The position numbers and the translations under genes are program-made. The notes beneath the pieces were generated by a model. The model did not search any database and was not told where the DNA came from. It saw only the letters and a list, made by a program, of their open reading frames with translations. From Diphasiastrum complanatum (Eukaryota; Streptophyta; Lycopodiopsida; Lycopodiales; Lycopodiaceae): 64,000 bases of DNA. Position 1 is the first letter of the stretch, and every line of letters starts with the position of its first letter. The DNA lies in the NCBI GenBank assembly GCA_029204225.1, contig CM055103.1, forward strand, positions 131,001 through 195,000, in the 5' to 3' direction. Below, piece after piece: positions 35,365-47,314 of the stretch.

Positions 35365-36171
35365 ATGAGGAGTCTCCTCAAGGCTAATTTCCTCCTGCTC
35401 TCCGTCATCTGCCTTTCCCTTGTGGCCAGCTCTCGCGCCAAGGATCACCGCAAGGCCCGAGTGCGCATCACGAACAACAGCGGAAGGAATATTCAACCTG
35501 GCAGCATATACGTGAGCCACAAGTACAGCGACGACTACAAGAACCAGCTCGTCTTCGGCAAGGGCCTTCAGCAAGGGCAGACAGATGATGGCAATGGCAA
35601 TCAGCTTGTAGATTATACTACCGGCTTTCTGACCACAGGCAGAGATTGGTGGTATGTCACATGGGTTTTCAGCGACACCAAGGCCATCTACCAGACCGAT
35701 CCCAACAACTTCCGCTGTGCAATTGACATCCTTGAGGGCGCTGGCCCGGCCGCGCTCAGTGCCGCGGCAGCCGCCATAGCGGGGGTGGCCGCATGTGGCC
35801 TCCCTCCAGTCGCTGGCTGTGCGGCATCTCCGCTCGCAGCTGCGGGTGCTGCAGTGGCTGCGGGGTCCCTCTCGAAGGCCCTCCTTAACAACGAGAAGAC
35901 TTGCGGTTTCAAGCAATTCATCCTCCGCTCAGAGGATGCCATCACCACCGGTGCGTGGGTGACCATCACTATTCACGCTGGCAATAAGCTCACCTTCAAC
36001 GCCCCCTCGGGAAATGCCGCAACTGTGTACGAACAGATCGAGATCCTACAGGATGGGAAAGTGAACATCAAGGGAAACGCAGAAGACCGCTCAGCGGCTG
36101 CTCACGCAGATCGTGCCCATGGGGAGGTGGGCGAATTAGAAGAGTTTCAAAATGTGCTATTACAGATGTAG
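35365..36171 (+). CDS. secreted 'up-regulated in Daf-2' domain protein
   Basis: Intact 268-codon intronless gene, coding-rich and GC-richer than its surroundings. ATG at 35365 is first in frame after a TATA box. Residues 1-25 form a signal peptide (LLKANFLLLSVICLSLVASS, cut near SRA). The domain begins at about residue 30: VRITNNSGRNI, then SHKYSDDYKNQ, VDYTTGFLTTGRDWWYVTWV, and DPNNFRCAID. An Ala/Gly-rich stretch (about 127-175) and TCGFKQFILRSEDA follow. Motif order and length match proteins annotated 'up-regulated in Daf-2 domain', which I know mainly from fungi; their biochemical role is unknown to me. The C-terminal 40 residues appear extra. Export to the cell wall is inferred. A fungal origin by transfer is possible. 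Confidence is high that this is a real gene, fair for the family. Confidence 0.85.
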   Translation: MRSLLKANFLLLSVICLSLVASSRAKDHRKARVRITNNSGRNIQPGSIYVSHKYSDDYKNQLVFGKGLQQGQTDDGNGNQLVDYTTGFLTTGRDWWYVTWVFSDTKAIYQTDPNNFRCAIDILEGAGPAALSAAAAAIAGVAACGLPPVAGCAASPLAAAGAAVAAGSLSKALLNNEKTCGFKQFILRSEDAITTGAWVTITIHAGNKLTFNAPSGNAATVYEQIEILQDGKVNIKGNAEDRSAAAHADRAHGEVGELEEFQNVLLQM

Positions 36172-36175
36172 AGAC

Positions 36176-36600
36176 ACGAGCTCTGTGGAAGTTGAGCTCA
36201 TAATTTCCAGCTTTTATGTAGTTGAAAGTCGACGCATTGAGTCTGCACGAGCTCTATGGAAGGTGAGCTCATAGTTTCCAGCTTTTATGTAGTTTGAAAG
36301 TAGACGCATCGAGTCTGCACGAGCTCTGTAGAAGTTGAGCTGATAGTTTCCTGCTTTTATATTGTAGTTTGAAAGTCGACGCATCGAGTCTGCACGAGCT
36401 CTATGGAAGTTGAGCTCATAGTTTCCAGCTCTTATGTAGTTTGAAAGTAGACGCATCGAGTCTGCACGAGCTCTATGGAAGTTGAGCTCATAGTTTCCAG
36501 CTCTTATGTAGTTTGAAAGTAGACGCATCGAGTCTGCACGAGCTCTGTGGAAGTTGAGCTCATAGTTTCCAGCTTTTATGTAGTTTGAAAGTAGAGTCTG
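36176..36600. repeat. six-copy tandem repeat of about 72 bp
   Basis: Starting four bases after the stop of the secreted-protein gene, about six units repeat CACGAGCTCTNTGGAAG, TTGAGCTCATAGTTTCCAGC, TTTTATGTAGTTTGAAAGT and GACGCATCGAGTCTG. The array likely forms the 3' untranslated region. The 143-residue minus-strand frame over it is an artefact of the repeat. Confidence 0.92.
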
Positions 36601-36764
36601 CATTTTGTTTGCAAGCGGGTTGTGGGCTGTGTGCATAAAACACAAGTAATCATAACTTTGGTAAAAAGTGCCTTCTTTATATTTGATAACTTCAGTGTAT
36701 TCATCTTATGCTTTGTCTTGTCTTCACGGATTCCATAATATCACTATTATCAGCTCACAAGAAA

Positions 36765-37300
36765 AATATGACAAGTTCCTAGATGTAAAAAAAAAAAGCT
36801 TTTTCCTAATTGCAATTGAACACAACTAGGAAAAAGGAAATACTAATATGACAAGTTCCTAGATGTAAAAAAAGAAGCTTTTTCCTAATTGCAATTGAAC
36901 ACAACTAGGAAAAAGGAAATACTAGGAAACTTAAACCATTTCCTAGATGACAACTAGGAAACTTAAACCATTTCCTAGATGACAACTAGGAAACTTAAAC
37001 CATTTCCTAGATGACAACTAGGAAAATTAACTTTGAAATTTCCTAGATAAGAGACACTATAAACTTTTTCCTATGTAGGAAAATAAGGTTTGCAAAAAAT
37101 TTTCATATAGGAATATTAACTTTCAAATTTCCTAGATAAAATCTTTTGAGCTTTTCTATATAGGAAAATAGAGTTTTCAAAAAAAATCTCATCTAGAAAA
37201 TTAACATTCAAACTTTCTTTATAAGGTCTCTTTAAATTTTTCCTATGTAGTAAAATAAAGTTTGCATTTAAAATTTCCTAGATAATAAGTTACATTTATA
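36765..37300. repeat. TTTCCTAG/CTAGGAAA array
   Basis: A direct pair of about 76 bp (36767-36845 and 36846-36925; ATGACAAGTTCCTAGATGTA to CTAGGAAAAAGGAAATACTA) is followed by three 31-33 bp units (AACTAGGAAACTTAAACCAT then TTCCTAGATGAC). Diverged TTTCCTAGATAA and TTTTCCTATGTAGG words continue to about 37290. The palindromic word makes it another fold-back-like unit. Confidence 0.8.
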
Positions 37301-39415
37301 GAAAAGTGTATATAAAGAAATGTTTTGCTAAAATAAGATATTTTTTATTATCTCTATACATGAAAAGTGAAATATGAAAATATTGCAATATAAAAATTTT
37401 CTATACAAATCTTTTTTATGTATGAAAATCTTTTTCATTTTTTACAAAATGCATAAATGAACATCTAAAGAATTTAAAAACAAAAATTTACAACGAAAAG
37501 ATTATTCATCAATTGAAAACTGCAATTTGAATGGTTTATATACATAGAAGAAAGTTTGAAATATGAAAAAGTACTAGCTCGTCAATACAGAGACAATATG
37601 CTCTAAAGTACTAGCAACATACTCGAATACATATGCCCTTGGGTGATCTCAACCATCCCACCAACGTTTCACAAGTTAGGGCTAGAAGCCCCACCCCATA
37701 AGATTAAGCAAGCTTATTAAAATGAAAGTCACTAATTGTAAGATTAAGTGATTTAACACGTCACTTACTATAAAATATCATCAGAAAACCTATCTAAAGA
37801 CTGATGCCCGATTTTAAACACATAAAAGGCTTACAACTACAAATGCATATATACATACATACATAGAGGCTACACCATAGCATTCTTGTTATGAAAACAA
37901 TCATAGAATTTTGTTTGGGCTTGGCAAACTTCAAAGAATCCTACCCTTATAAGTTTACCCACAATCCTCCAGTCTAACCCCTAATAGAAGATTTCAAAAT
38001 TGTTATTTTGCTCAACTAGAATAGGAATCCATCTTACAGCTAGTTGCAAAAGATTGCTCTAACCTTCAATAAGAGCCTTCGAAGGAGAAACGTCCTTAGG
38101 GATTTCAGTGACCTGTATGATGTAATGTGATCTAAGATCCCTGCTCCCGTATATATCCCTACAACGTAAACCTTCAACATGATAATATTTGTGAAGCTTT
38201 TTTCCCTTCCTCCTGTACAAGACAACAGTCTAATTAGCCACATTTTTGTAGTAGATGACCTTTAACAGGTCATGCGGAAGTTTTTAAGCTTAGTCTCTTT
38301 GTAAGTTTTGAAGCTTAGTCTCTCTATAAGAAATCTTCATTCTTAAATATAGTTGTTTCATTGTGTTCCATGCTCCAATTAAGCAAGTAAATAACCCCCA
38401 AATATAAAGAATAAAGCATCTCACTACTCGGAAAAGGTTATATCGATGGATTATAAGAAGAGATGTGCTCACCAACACTGAGCAGTGAGAGCTCTTTTGT
38501 GCCTCCAGGCAATGTCAAAGATTTGAAAAAAGAAATACCAATGACAGACTCCTGAATTATAAGATCAGCTATTGCATTACACAATAGGAAGAAAGATATG
38601 ATTAGCTCAAGCTACAGGAGGAAAAAACGATATAAAAAGCATTATTGACCTTGATGCCTTGTTCGGCCCTGTTTGTTCAAATCAACGTTTGTTGTAGAAT
38701 GCTGGAACTTCGCCATAGAAAATCAGCAAACTATGTATGATATCAGAGATGTAAGAGAGAAGGATATGTCTATGATCTTGTAATTGAATAAGGATTCCAT
38801 ATTAAAAATCCCCAATCAGCTCCAATTTAAAAATAGCATTACGTCAAGAAGCCATGGTTTTATATTAGAAAGTGGCAGTTTGTGCAATAGAGAACTCCAC
38901 AAAAATCACTCAGAATATAAACCATAATTTTTTTGTAAAAAGCAAGTTTTCATCATACAAAATGAGAGATGTAATCACCACATCGGACCAACTTTTTTCA
39001 TTGAAAGCAATTAGGTCTTCACCTTTAAGCGAATGGCTGTAATGAACAAGGTAAAGCTTGTAAGATGTTCTCTCATGTACAATTCATTCTAATTCACTTA
39101 TTCAATACCTTTTAGCTCATCTCACTGGTGGAGACCAGACATCAATCTTACTGTCCTTCAAATGTTTTCCTCAACGTGACATTCTATCTTCTGAACTTAC
39201 AAGCTGGACACGAGCTTTCTGTTCTGCTGTCTTCTTCATCAAAATAGGACCCTCGCTGGCTACACTTCGTCAGGATATCCAAGAACGGATGTTAATACAC
39301 AGTTGCATCATCATGAAGAACCCTTCAAGATGACAGAACCAGAAGTACCGCAAACAGAATTGATCATAAATATTCTGTGTACAAGATGGATATTATATTG
39401 GGATAATTTCTTAAG
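37300..39415. other. no clear gene
   Basis: AT-rich; short minus-strand frames at 38243-38040 and 38478-38290 show no motif. ACATACAT runs at 37850-37865. Confidence 0.4.
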
Positions 39416-39419
39416 CTAG

Positions 39420-39905
39420 TGCCTAAAATAAAAGAAGTATTAGCAAAAAGATTGACTCAAATGGAACCACAAGTCCGTCGAATTCGAAGAAACGAACGAA
39501 GTAATGTAGGAATAGCCTGAGAAAGTGAGCAGAAAAATATCACCCTACCGATACAACATAGACAGTTTGGTAAAGAAATAGCCGTGATTGATGGAGGATC
39601 AAGAGTTAAACCAAGCTACGTGAAAGTGGGGACCGGCTACCAAATGACTTTTGCCATCAAGCTAGCTGATCAAACGACAGTCCGTCCTAGAGGAATGGTT
39701 GAAGACGTACCTGTCAAAATAGCTAGAGTGTAGTTTGTCATTACTTTTGTAGTAATGGACTTACCTGATGTGCCAAATATATATCATGTTTTATTGGGAC
39801 GTCCATTCACGAGTTGCACAAGCAATTCATAATTGGGACACCGGCAAAATTACTTTTGAGAATCGTGAGCATGCGGTCAAAGTAGATCCAATTAATTGAA
39901 CTATC
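39420..39905 (+). pseudogene. gypsy gag C-terminus / aspartic protease remnant
   Basis: Conceptual frame holds GSRVKPSYVKVGTGYQMTFA, LADQTTVRPRGMVEDVPVKI, then after a stop VVMDLPDVPNIYHVLLGRPF. The ending pattern (VxDLP...LLGRPFL) is typical of the retropepsin of Ty3/gypsy elements, which cuts the polyprotein. At least two stops. The gypsy-type LTR at 40175 follows within 300 bp, so reverse transcriptase and integrase are deleted. Confidence 0.75.
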
Positions 39906-40174
39906 AAGCCAGTAGTCCAAAGAGGGGATGATGATTCATCAACAGCAGATCATACCTGTGATCGACAAATGAAGACTCTGGGAGTCCATTATGACTCTCA
40001 AACCGACATTGTCAACTGAAATCAATTAGCTCTTGCAATAGTGGATTGTACAACAAGCTATATGTGTCAATGAGATAATCAATCCGAATTGAGCAAAATT
40101 TTGTTACTTGATCAAACTTTGGATACACTGATCACTTTTCCATTGAATGTGATGAACTTAGCTTGGATATCAAC

Positions 40175-40878
40175 TGAAGTCCAATCCCATAATCACATAT
40201 AGATTTGAGTAATTAGAAAGTCAAGAAAAGGACTTTAGGCCTTTTTGTGGGACTTTTAATATCATAGGGCCTAAATGTCAAGTTAGTGAATAAAGTTGAG
40301 GTTCCCACCAAATTTCAATTTCAAATTGGTTCCCTCCAATTATTGAATGGGTCCCCACTCTTTTTTAAATTTGAGTAATTAGGGAGGTATGAATTAGCCA
40401 ATAGGAATTGGGGCGATCATCTCCTCAATTCCCTATATAAGTAACAATTTCGAATGATTGTACATGTTTTTATCTTCATTTCAATACAGGCAGATTGGCT
40501 CTCTTATGGAATGGATTTATGAATGTCCTTGCTCTCTAACTCTATTCCTCCTTCTCTCATGCTTTTGTTGTATTTGTTAATTGTTAGATCTGAATGTTAT
40601 TGGGATTGTATGTGAGAGAGGAAGGGAGAGAGAGAGGAAGCAATCACTATCTTATTGTGGATCATAGTGTTAATTGAATTAGGGTTAATAGATGTTAGAG
40701 TTAATGTGTAGTGTTAATGGATGTTAAAGTTAGTTAAGGATCATCTAAGCATGCTGGATTTGTTTTATGCTATCGCTCTCACGGGATTGAACTTCCGTGT
40801 GCTGACTAACTTCATCTCCTTGATGCTTGTGTGCTTGGATCTTGGGTTGAGGATAGGAAAGGAAATAAAGCCACTACA
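40175..40878 (+). mobile_element. gypsy-type LTR, copy B
   Basis: About 700 bp, similar end to end to 18296-18966. Contains TATATAAGT near 40435. The shared tail runs to CCACTACA. Confidence 0.75.
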
Positions 40879-40884
40879 TACTTC

Positions 40885-41555
40885 TGAATCCAATTTTGTA
40901 CAATCAAAAGAGTACGTCATGGAGGGGTTCAAGCTTAAGGTGTTTTTAATCAATTCTTGTTTTTTTTTTTGCTTTTGCATCTTTGTAATAGGCCTTTATT
41001 ACAATCAAAATGCCTTCACGTCCAAATTTTTAAAAATTACTACTACACTAAGGTCACTATTTATCATCTCACCATATGTCATTGACAAAGTATGTCATGG
41101 TATCTCACAAAAAGAAAATAGTGTTATGCTCATATTGTTAGAAGTCTGCCATAAATATGATGGTGATCTATGGCAATTCCTCAAGATAGGTCTAAATCTC
41201 TCATTGTTTGTGACAAGGCCAACTGTAATCTTCTGATCTCCTATCTATATGTGTTTCATTACATGGCTAGCCTCTTCATTACTCCTAAACTAATGAAAAT
41301 TGAAATATGCATAATATGCTTGATCAGAATCCAATTTTGTACAAGCAATTACAAAAGAGTACGTCATTGAGGAGTTCAAGGTGTTTTTGATCAATTCTTG
41401 TTTCTTGTTTGCTTTTGGATCTTTGTGCGTAGGCCTTTATTACAATCAAAATGCCTTCACATCCAAACTTCTTAAAGATTTTGTCTACTCTAAGGTCACT
41501 CCCACTCATCTCACCATATGTCATTGGCAAAGTATGTCATGTTATCTCACAACAT
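40885..41555. repeat. two-copy direct repeat of about 225 bp
   Basis: GAATCCAATTTTGTACAA, AAAGAGTACGTCAT, TCAATTCTTGTTT, GGCCTTTATTACAATCAAAA and ATCTCACCATATGTCATTG recur in the same order at about 40885-41110 and 41327-41550. Two short frames in it share YYNQNAFTSK. Function unknown. Confidence 0.75.
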
Positions 41556-41579
41556 TTTTTTTCATCAGTGTTTAAGAAG

Positions 41580-42030
41580 TAGGCATCTTGCATTATATCT
41601 CTGAAGCGGGTTTGATTTGAGAAAAGTTACCAATTCCATTACTATACTATGCCGGTTTTCTCGAGTACTGGAAATAGGGACACATGTAAATGGATCCGAA
41701 TCTCTCCCTGGGAAAATTACTATTTTGCAAAATCAGTACTTATGAAAAAAGACAAATTTCAGAATTTTGAGTAGTTGGATGCCCAAGAAAAGTAGTTGGA
41801 TGCCAATTACGTCGATGTTTGTGTACTTATACAATCTTTTAACCAGATGAGTATAATTAAGCAAATAAAAAAATAGTTTCATTCAATGCACTATTTTCTA
41901 ACAAGGTGTGGGAATATAAAAATCGACAATTTTTTATTATTGTGTGATTTTAGAATGCAACATTTTTTAGTTGATTTTAGCATTTAGTGAAGCTCTCAGA
42001 ATACACCTCGAAATAGACCACAAAATACTG
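41580..42030. other. no gene seen
   Basis: AT-rich spacer before an opposite-strand copia fragment. Confidence 0.35.
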
Positions 42031-42035
42031 AATCT

Positions 42036-42480
42036 AATTTAGTCAGGGCCTCGGAATATTGAACATGATTTGAGGGGTATACCGAGGCTTAGACGAAAAA
42101 ATAACAAACGAATTGATGTATGTTTGACTACCGGTGAGAAAGTGTCAATGTAGTCGGTCTCATACTTCTGTGAAACACCTTTAGCAACCAACGTTACCTT
42201 GTCTCTGATGTTTTCTCCATCAGGACCTGTTTTGATCTTATAGATCCACTTGCACTTGACTAGTTTTCTGCCATTAGGTATAGGTGCAAGTGTCCATACA
42301 TTGTTCTTGTACATGGATGACATTTCATCCTCCATTGCCTGAATCCAGCGATCTTTATCTGGTCCATCTATAGCTTCCTCAAATGTTTGAGGTTCATCAA
42401 AGAATCCACAAAATTCGATGGTTGTATTAAAAACATCCTGACCATACCTTTTTGGTGGTCTTCATTGTCTATCTGATCTT
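42036..42480 (-). pseudogene. copia reverse transcriptase, N-terminal part
   Basis: Minus strand reads DGPDKDRWIQAMEDEMSSMY, NNVWTLAPIPNGRKLVKCKW, IYKIKTGPDGE, KVTLVAKGVSQKYETDYIDT and FSPVVKHTSIRLL. This is the conserved start of the Ty1/copia reverse transcriptase (RVT_2). It breaks off after about 85 codons, before the YVDD catalytic site. Reasonably preserved, so a fairly recent fragment. Confidence 0.92.
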
Positions 42481-42724
42481 CTTACAGGTGGTTTCGAGTT
42501 CGATTTTGCAAGTTTCGAGTTCAATTCTGATTTGAGCTTTTCTGCTGGAATACGAACTAGTGATTCGAGTCTTTCAGTCACTCAATTTTGACCTCTTTGT
42601 AATGAGGAGTGCAAGTTTATTTATATTGCTATAGGACAGGTCTTTTGGCCGTTTATTTATTGTAACAGTAGAAAGCTAACCATTTATGATGGTTGACATT
42701 CAAATAGATGTTCTGTTTCCAGGC

Positions 42725-43075
42725 TCGAATAAATTTTGTTCGCGAATATTTCATGACAGTCTGTCTCTTTGTCTCAGCTTCATGTTTCATGAATTGTTCG
42801 TGATACTTATCTCTTTGCGACATTTTTGTCTTTCGCGAAGAGATAAGTATCATGAACAATTTTTGTCTCAGCTTCATGTTTCTTGAATTGTTCGTGATAC
42901 TTATCTCTTCATGACAGATGACAATTGTTGAGCTTGAAGGAAGCTAGAATATTTCACGAACTGTTCGAGATAGTTTCGCGACTTCTGAGGCTTGAACTAG
43001 ACATTGTTTCGCGATACTTTTGTGAATCTTTTGTGTTGGTCACGAATAGAAAAGTTTCGAGTTCGCGTCTATTTC
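42725..43075. repeat. TTCGCGA / GATAAGTATCATGAACAA repeats
   Basis: GTTCGTGATACTTATCTCTT occurs at about 42798 and 42890; its reverse complement lies at about 42839-42860, giving a hairpin around GACATTTTTGTC. TTCGCGA words recur from 42738 to 43050. Another palindromic-word unit between two copia pieces. Confidence 0.6.
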
Positions 43076-43139
43076 TTTCTCATCCTTTGTCAAGTAAACT
43101 GCGCGCTTTGTTGGTAGACTCAAGATCTGTCTGATCAAT

Positions 43140-43401
43140 TGTTCTATAGTGAGGCCAAGTACAAAGCCCTTAATCATTGCACAAAAAAGATAGGATGATC
43201 AAGGATCTTCACTTGCTGGATTTTTTAGAGAGCCCAATCATCTTTTGTGACAATCTATCAGCCCAAAAGCTGGCAAGCAATCCTATATTTCATGCTAGGA
43301 GCAAGCATATTGAGGTGGCATATCACTTTGTGGAGAAAGTCATGGAAAAAGAGGTGGAGCTTCAACATGTGTCTCTATGCTAAAACTAGTTGAAGAGGGA
43401 G
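43140..43401 (+). pseudogene. copia RNase H fragment
   Basis: Reads YSEAKYKALNHCTKK, then FCDNLSAQKLASNPIFHARS, KHIEVAYHFVEKV and EKEVELQHVS. The usual VADIFTKALG part is deleted, and the sequence jumps to the AAACTAGTTGAAGAGGGAG purine tract shared with 30432-30452. Confidence 0.85.
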
Positions 43402-43870
43402 TGTGATAAATTGCCAAATACAAAATTGAGGCCAATTTTCATATTAGACTTAGAGTTTGACTTTTCAAAGCTATATTAGTCTAAAAGCATTTGAATTACC
43501 ACTTTTAGAAAGTTAGAGAAATAGTAGGAGGTCAATTTTAGTAGATTCAAATTTGAATGTTGGAGACATTGAATCTAGTCTACATTAGTAGTAGGGTTTT
43601 TGTTATGGAGGGAAACCAAGCTCATTAATGATGCATGGACCTATTATAAAAGGATGTAAACTCGTGGAGAAACAGATTCTTCTCTCTCTCATCTCATTTC
43701 ATGCTTATACATGAGTTCTCTTGGGTGCAAGCTTCTGGTAGGATTGATATATGTTTCATACATTGAGAATGATTGTGATTTGATGTGTCATTGGTGCACT
43801 ATCTTGATGATATCTTGCAATCTTGTGTGTAGAATGGTCATATTTTGCTATATTCGGATCCACACGTGTG
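43402..43870 (+). mobile_element. copia 3' LTR
   Basis: Starts TGTGATAAATTG after the polypurine tract. Has TATAAAAGG at about 43638. Shares ATTGAGGCCAA and TAGACTTAGAG with the LTR at 30453. End uncertain. Confidence 0.55.
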
Positions 43871-45860
43871 AAATACAGTAGCTTATTGTTTTTGTATGGT
43901 CAACAACTTCATAATATCATAATTTTGATGTTTTATCAATATCTTATTGAGTTTGCATCTCTTTCATTAAGTAGGTGTTGATTTTCTACATTGCAAATGG
44001 TGTAAATAATGTTGTCTTTCAAACCAAAGATCAATAGATGATTTTGGTTCTTAATGATTGTCAAAATCTTCACAAATAGTTGGTTTTTTTGCTTATGTTG
44101 TCGGATACTTAAAAATGGTTTTGACATTATGGAGTTCAGTTGGTTTATGGTTCTTTTATGATAGTTTTTGGTTTTATGTTCTATTACGGTTCATTTGAAA
44201 AGGTTTTACATTTTTCTAATTATGTATAACCATTTTAGCTTATATGTTTCACTATGACATTTTTGGTGTTTATCGAGTTTTACATCTTTAATGGAATTTG
44301 TCTTCATGTTAGGCGATGTGCGTTCCTTTTAACACTATTTTCCTTTCCATTTTATATTATCTAGTGATTTTCTTTGGCGACAAAAATATGTGTCATTTAT
44401 CCTTCATTGCCATCTTTTACCTCTTGGTGTATAAATAGGGTTTAAGACACTTTTGGATGACATTTTGTGCACCTCATCATGCATAGTGCTTGCTTGTCTA
44501 GTTGCTTTTGTGATTTTTGTTGCTTATTATTATGTTCCAAGTTGCTTAAAACTTGTTTTTTGCTATTGCTTTTTTGGCATTTTGTATTTTGTTAATTCTT
44601 TTTGTGTCTTTTCACATCATGTCTGCTTTTGTGAAAGTTTTTTATTTTATCAAGTGTCTGGATATTAATGTGTCTTTGATTTATACTTATTTGACGGAGA
44701 TTGGGTTGTAGCAATTGGTCAATTTCCAACCTAATCTAGTGGTTGAATCAATAGCGAAAGAGTTTGTTGAAAATTTAGGCATTGTTAATGATGGGGTGTT
44801 GAGCACAACGGTTCGTGACTGTTAGATGTTGATCAATGAGTTTTGTTGTAAACTTTGGAGCTTAAACCACCTCCCACATGTCTCCCTACCAAATATGCAT
44901 GTTGCTTTGCACTTTGCAATAGAGCATTTGTCTTCAGAGACACATGCACATCATATAGTGATATAACACTCTTGCGACTAGCCAACCAGCTGCCATGCTT
45001 GGATTCGGGCAAGTTTGTTCAAGGAGTATTGTACTTGAGTGTGTCACATTTTCTCTCTCTACTCAAGAGCAACATGTTTGGTTTTCCTCTCATCGTAAAT
45101 TTTACTTTGTTTTTTCATGTGGATGTGAAAAACTAGCTTCTCTTTGGATGATCATAACTTTTGTTGTAGATGTGCTCTTTCCTTGATTCAAATCTTAATA
45201 GCCCTTGAAAATCCGATTCAATCTATCATAGATTCATCTTGTGCAACCTCACATGCATGGAGTTCATTGTAGATCTTTGCATGGTCCTCAAATCCCAATT
45301 TTTGACAAATTTGATGTCTCCTAGATGTCAGGTTGATGTTTCTCAAATATCGAATATTTTCCATATGTAGTTATACTATCCCAATTTCCATAGTTTGCCT
45401 AGATTTGGGCCAGAAACAAACCATGTCTTGTATTGAAATGCATGTCATATACTAAATTGCTTGATCTTGGATGAAACATGTTGGACTCAATTGCTTTTCT
45501 TGTTTCTTGAACATTTTCGTTCATTTAATAAGATGCTCTAGCTTGTACCCAACTTAGCTTGTCAGTTTCATCACACCTTTTTGATAACTTATTCTTTGGC
45601 TTTGAACTTGTTGAAGAAGAATACATTTTCAAGTTTTTAGTGATTGTGGTATTTAGAAATTTCTTGTCAGCTGCCACATAAATGTCAATACTCAAATCTA
45701 CAAAAAAAACAATTTTATCATGAACAAAGATTAAAAATCATAATTTTTATTTTAAATAATCACATTTTAAGATTCAAAATCAATTTTTGCAATAAATATT
45801 TGAAAATTTTGCAATAAGTAATTACAAATAGTATTTGCAGCCAATTTTTGAAATTTGTAC
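43870..45860. other. no clear gene
   Basis: AT-rich. Frames at 44453-44668 and 44855-45136 are hydrophobic or anonymous and show no motif. Probably decayed retrotransposon leader. Confidence 0.35.
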
Positions 45861-45867
45861 TAATTAG

Positions 45868-46155
45868 TATTCAGAGTATTAATGATCGATAATTGATCAT
45901 TAATACTCTGAACTTTATTCAAGAGTGTTGACAATAACCACAATAAGTATTCATGATCAATATTCAAGTGTATTCACGATTGTACTACACATTCGATATT
46001 TAGAATATTTAATTGTATTCACAGTATATTTGATCAATATTCATAATATTAACAATCAATATTCAAGAGTATTCACGATTAGTTTTCACAATATTCACGA
46101 TCAATATTCACAATATTCACGATCAATATTCACAATAATCACGATCAGCTATATT
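45868..46155. repeat. ATTCACGATCAATATTCA array with palindrome
   Basis: Begins with an 18-bp-arm palindrome, TTCAGAGTATTAATGATC and its complement around GATAATT (45870-45912). Irregular copies of TTCACGATCAATATTCA follow. The same words recur at 47203-47310. Confidence 0.75.
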
Positions 46156-46828
46156 CGTTATATCTTTTGCAAAAATTCTAACAAGTACAATTGTCTATGT
46201 CAACAAAACAATCAATCATTCATCTATGCATGTTGTATAGTTGATGAAGGAAACATGCATCTTCAAATTTCATACAATCATCTTTTGCTTTTCAGGATCT
46301 AAGGAACAAGATAAAATATCTAACAAAAAATGTATTTGTGCTTCAAATTATCACACATAATCTCACATTCATAAACAAGTACTCACAAACAAGTATTGTA
46401 CATATATATAAGTATTACACATGGTTGATGCAATTTGCTAAAAAGCATGCGATTTTGCATGTTAAGGATGGAGAATGACATAGTTATTGCTTTTCTCAAT
46501 TGCATGGAGAGTTCTCTATCCTATCTTCATGGGTGATCTTCATTTTCCTACAAAGCATGCAAGTTTGCATGTTCATGCTTTACAACTTTTAGCATGTCTA
46601 TTACTAAGGGCCACTCATGCAGTCCAAAGTTCAAAGTTTACGGGTATCTGCAAACAAAGAATCTCTAGAATATCTTCTTGACTTGGACTAATCTCATTTG
46701 ATAATAGAGAGGATACCCTTTTAGAATGATAAATCAACACTCTACTCTATAACTAGCCTCTTTCTTAAGGGTACCCTTAACTAGACAGGTGACAAGAACA
46801 GTGGTTGCTGAGTGAAGGAACTACGAGT

Positions 46829-46831
<3 letters not shown>

Positions 46832-46862
<31 letters not shown>
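46832..46862. repeat. (GA)n microsatellite
   Basis: About 15 GA units. Confidence 0.95.
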
Positions 46863-46865
<3 letters not shown>

Positions 46866-47202
46866 ATAGTTGGTGGGAAATAACAAATACACAAAAAGGT
46901 TCAATCTTAGACAGTTGGGAATAGAAATATCTTTTGCTTGTCCTTGCAGATAACACAATATATGTGGAATGATAGAGAACTACATACTTTGTATTTTTAA
47001 CCAAATCTTTGAAAGCACATGAAAATGAACAAAAATATTATATATATTTATTCTGGCACTATTTTCAGTGCTTTATATCTTTGGCAGATTCTGGCAACGG
47101 AAGTCAAGCGGCTTAAAGATTAGATCCAATATACACAGATTCATATCAAAGGTGTAGCAAAGCCTGCAAGTTACTTTGGCATGGAGCGGTCAGTTGTCAC
47201 TT

Positions 47203-47310
47203 CACGATCAATATTCAAAGTTTAATGATTAGTATTCAGAGTATCACAATCAGTATTCACAGTTTCACGAACAATATTCATGATATCACGATCAATATTC
47301 AAAGTATTTG
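47203..47310. repeat. second ATTCACGATCAATATTCA block
   Basis: CACGATCAATATTCAAAG and variants, as at 45868-46155. The two blocks may be ends of one element of about 1.4 kb. Confidence 0.6.
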
Positions 47311-47314
47311 GATC

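Noticed and set aside
36214-36645. 143-residue repetitive frame on the minus strand
   Set aside because: It is the reverse reading of a 72-bp tandem array that happens to lack stops, next to a real gene on the other strand.
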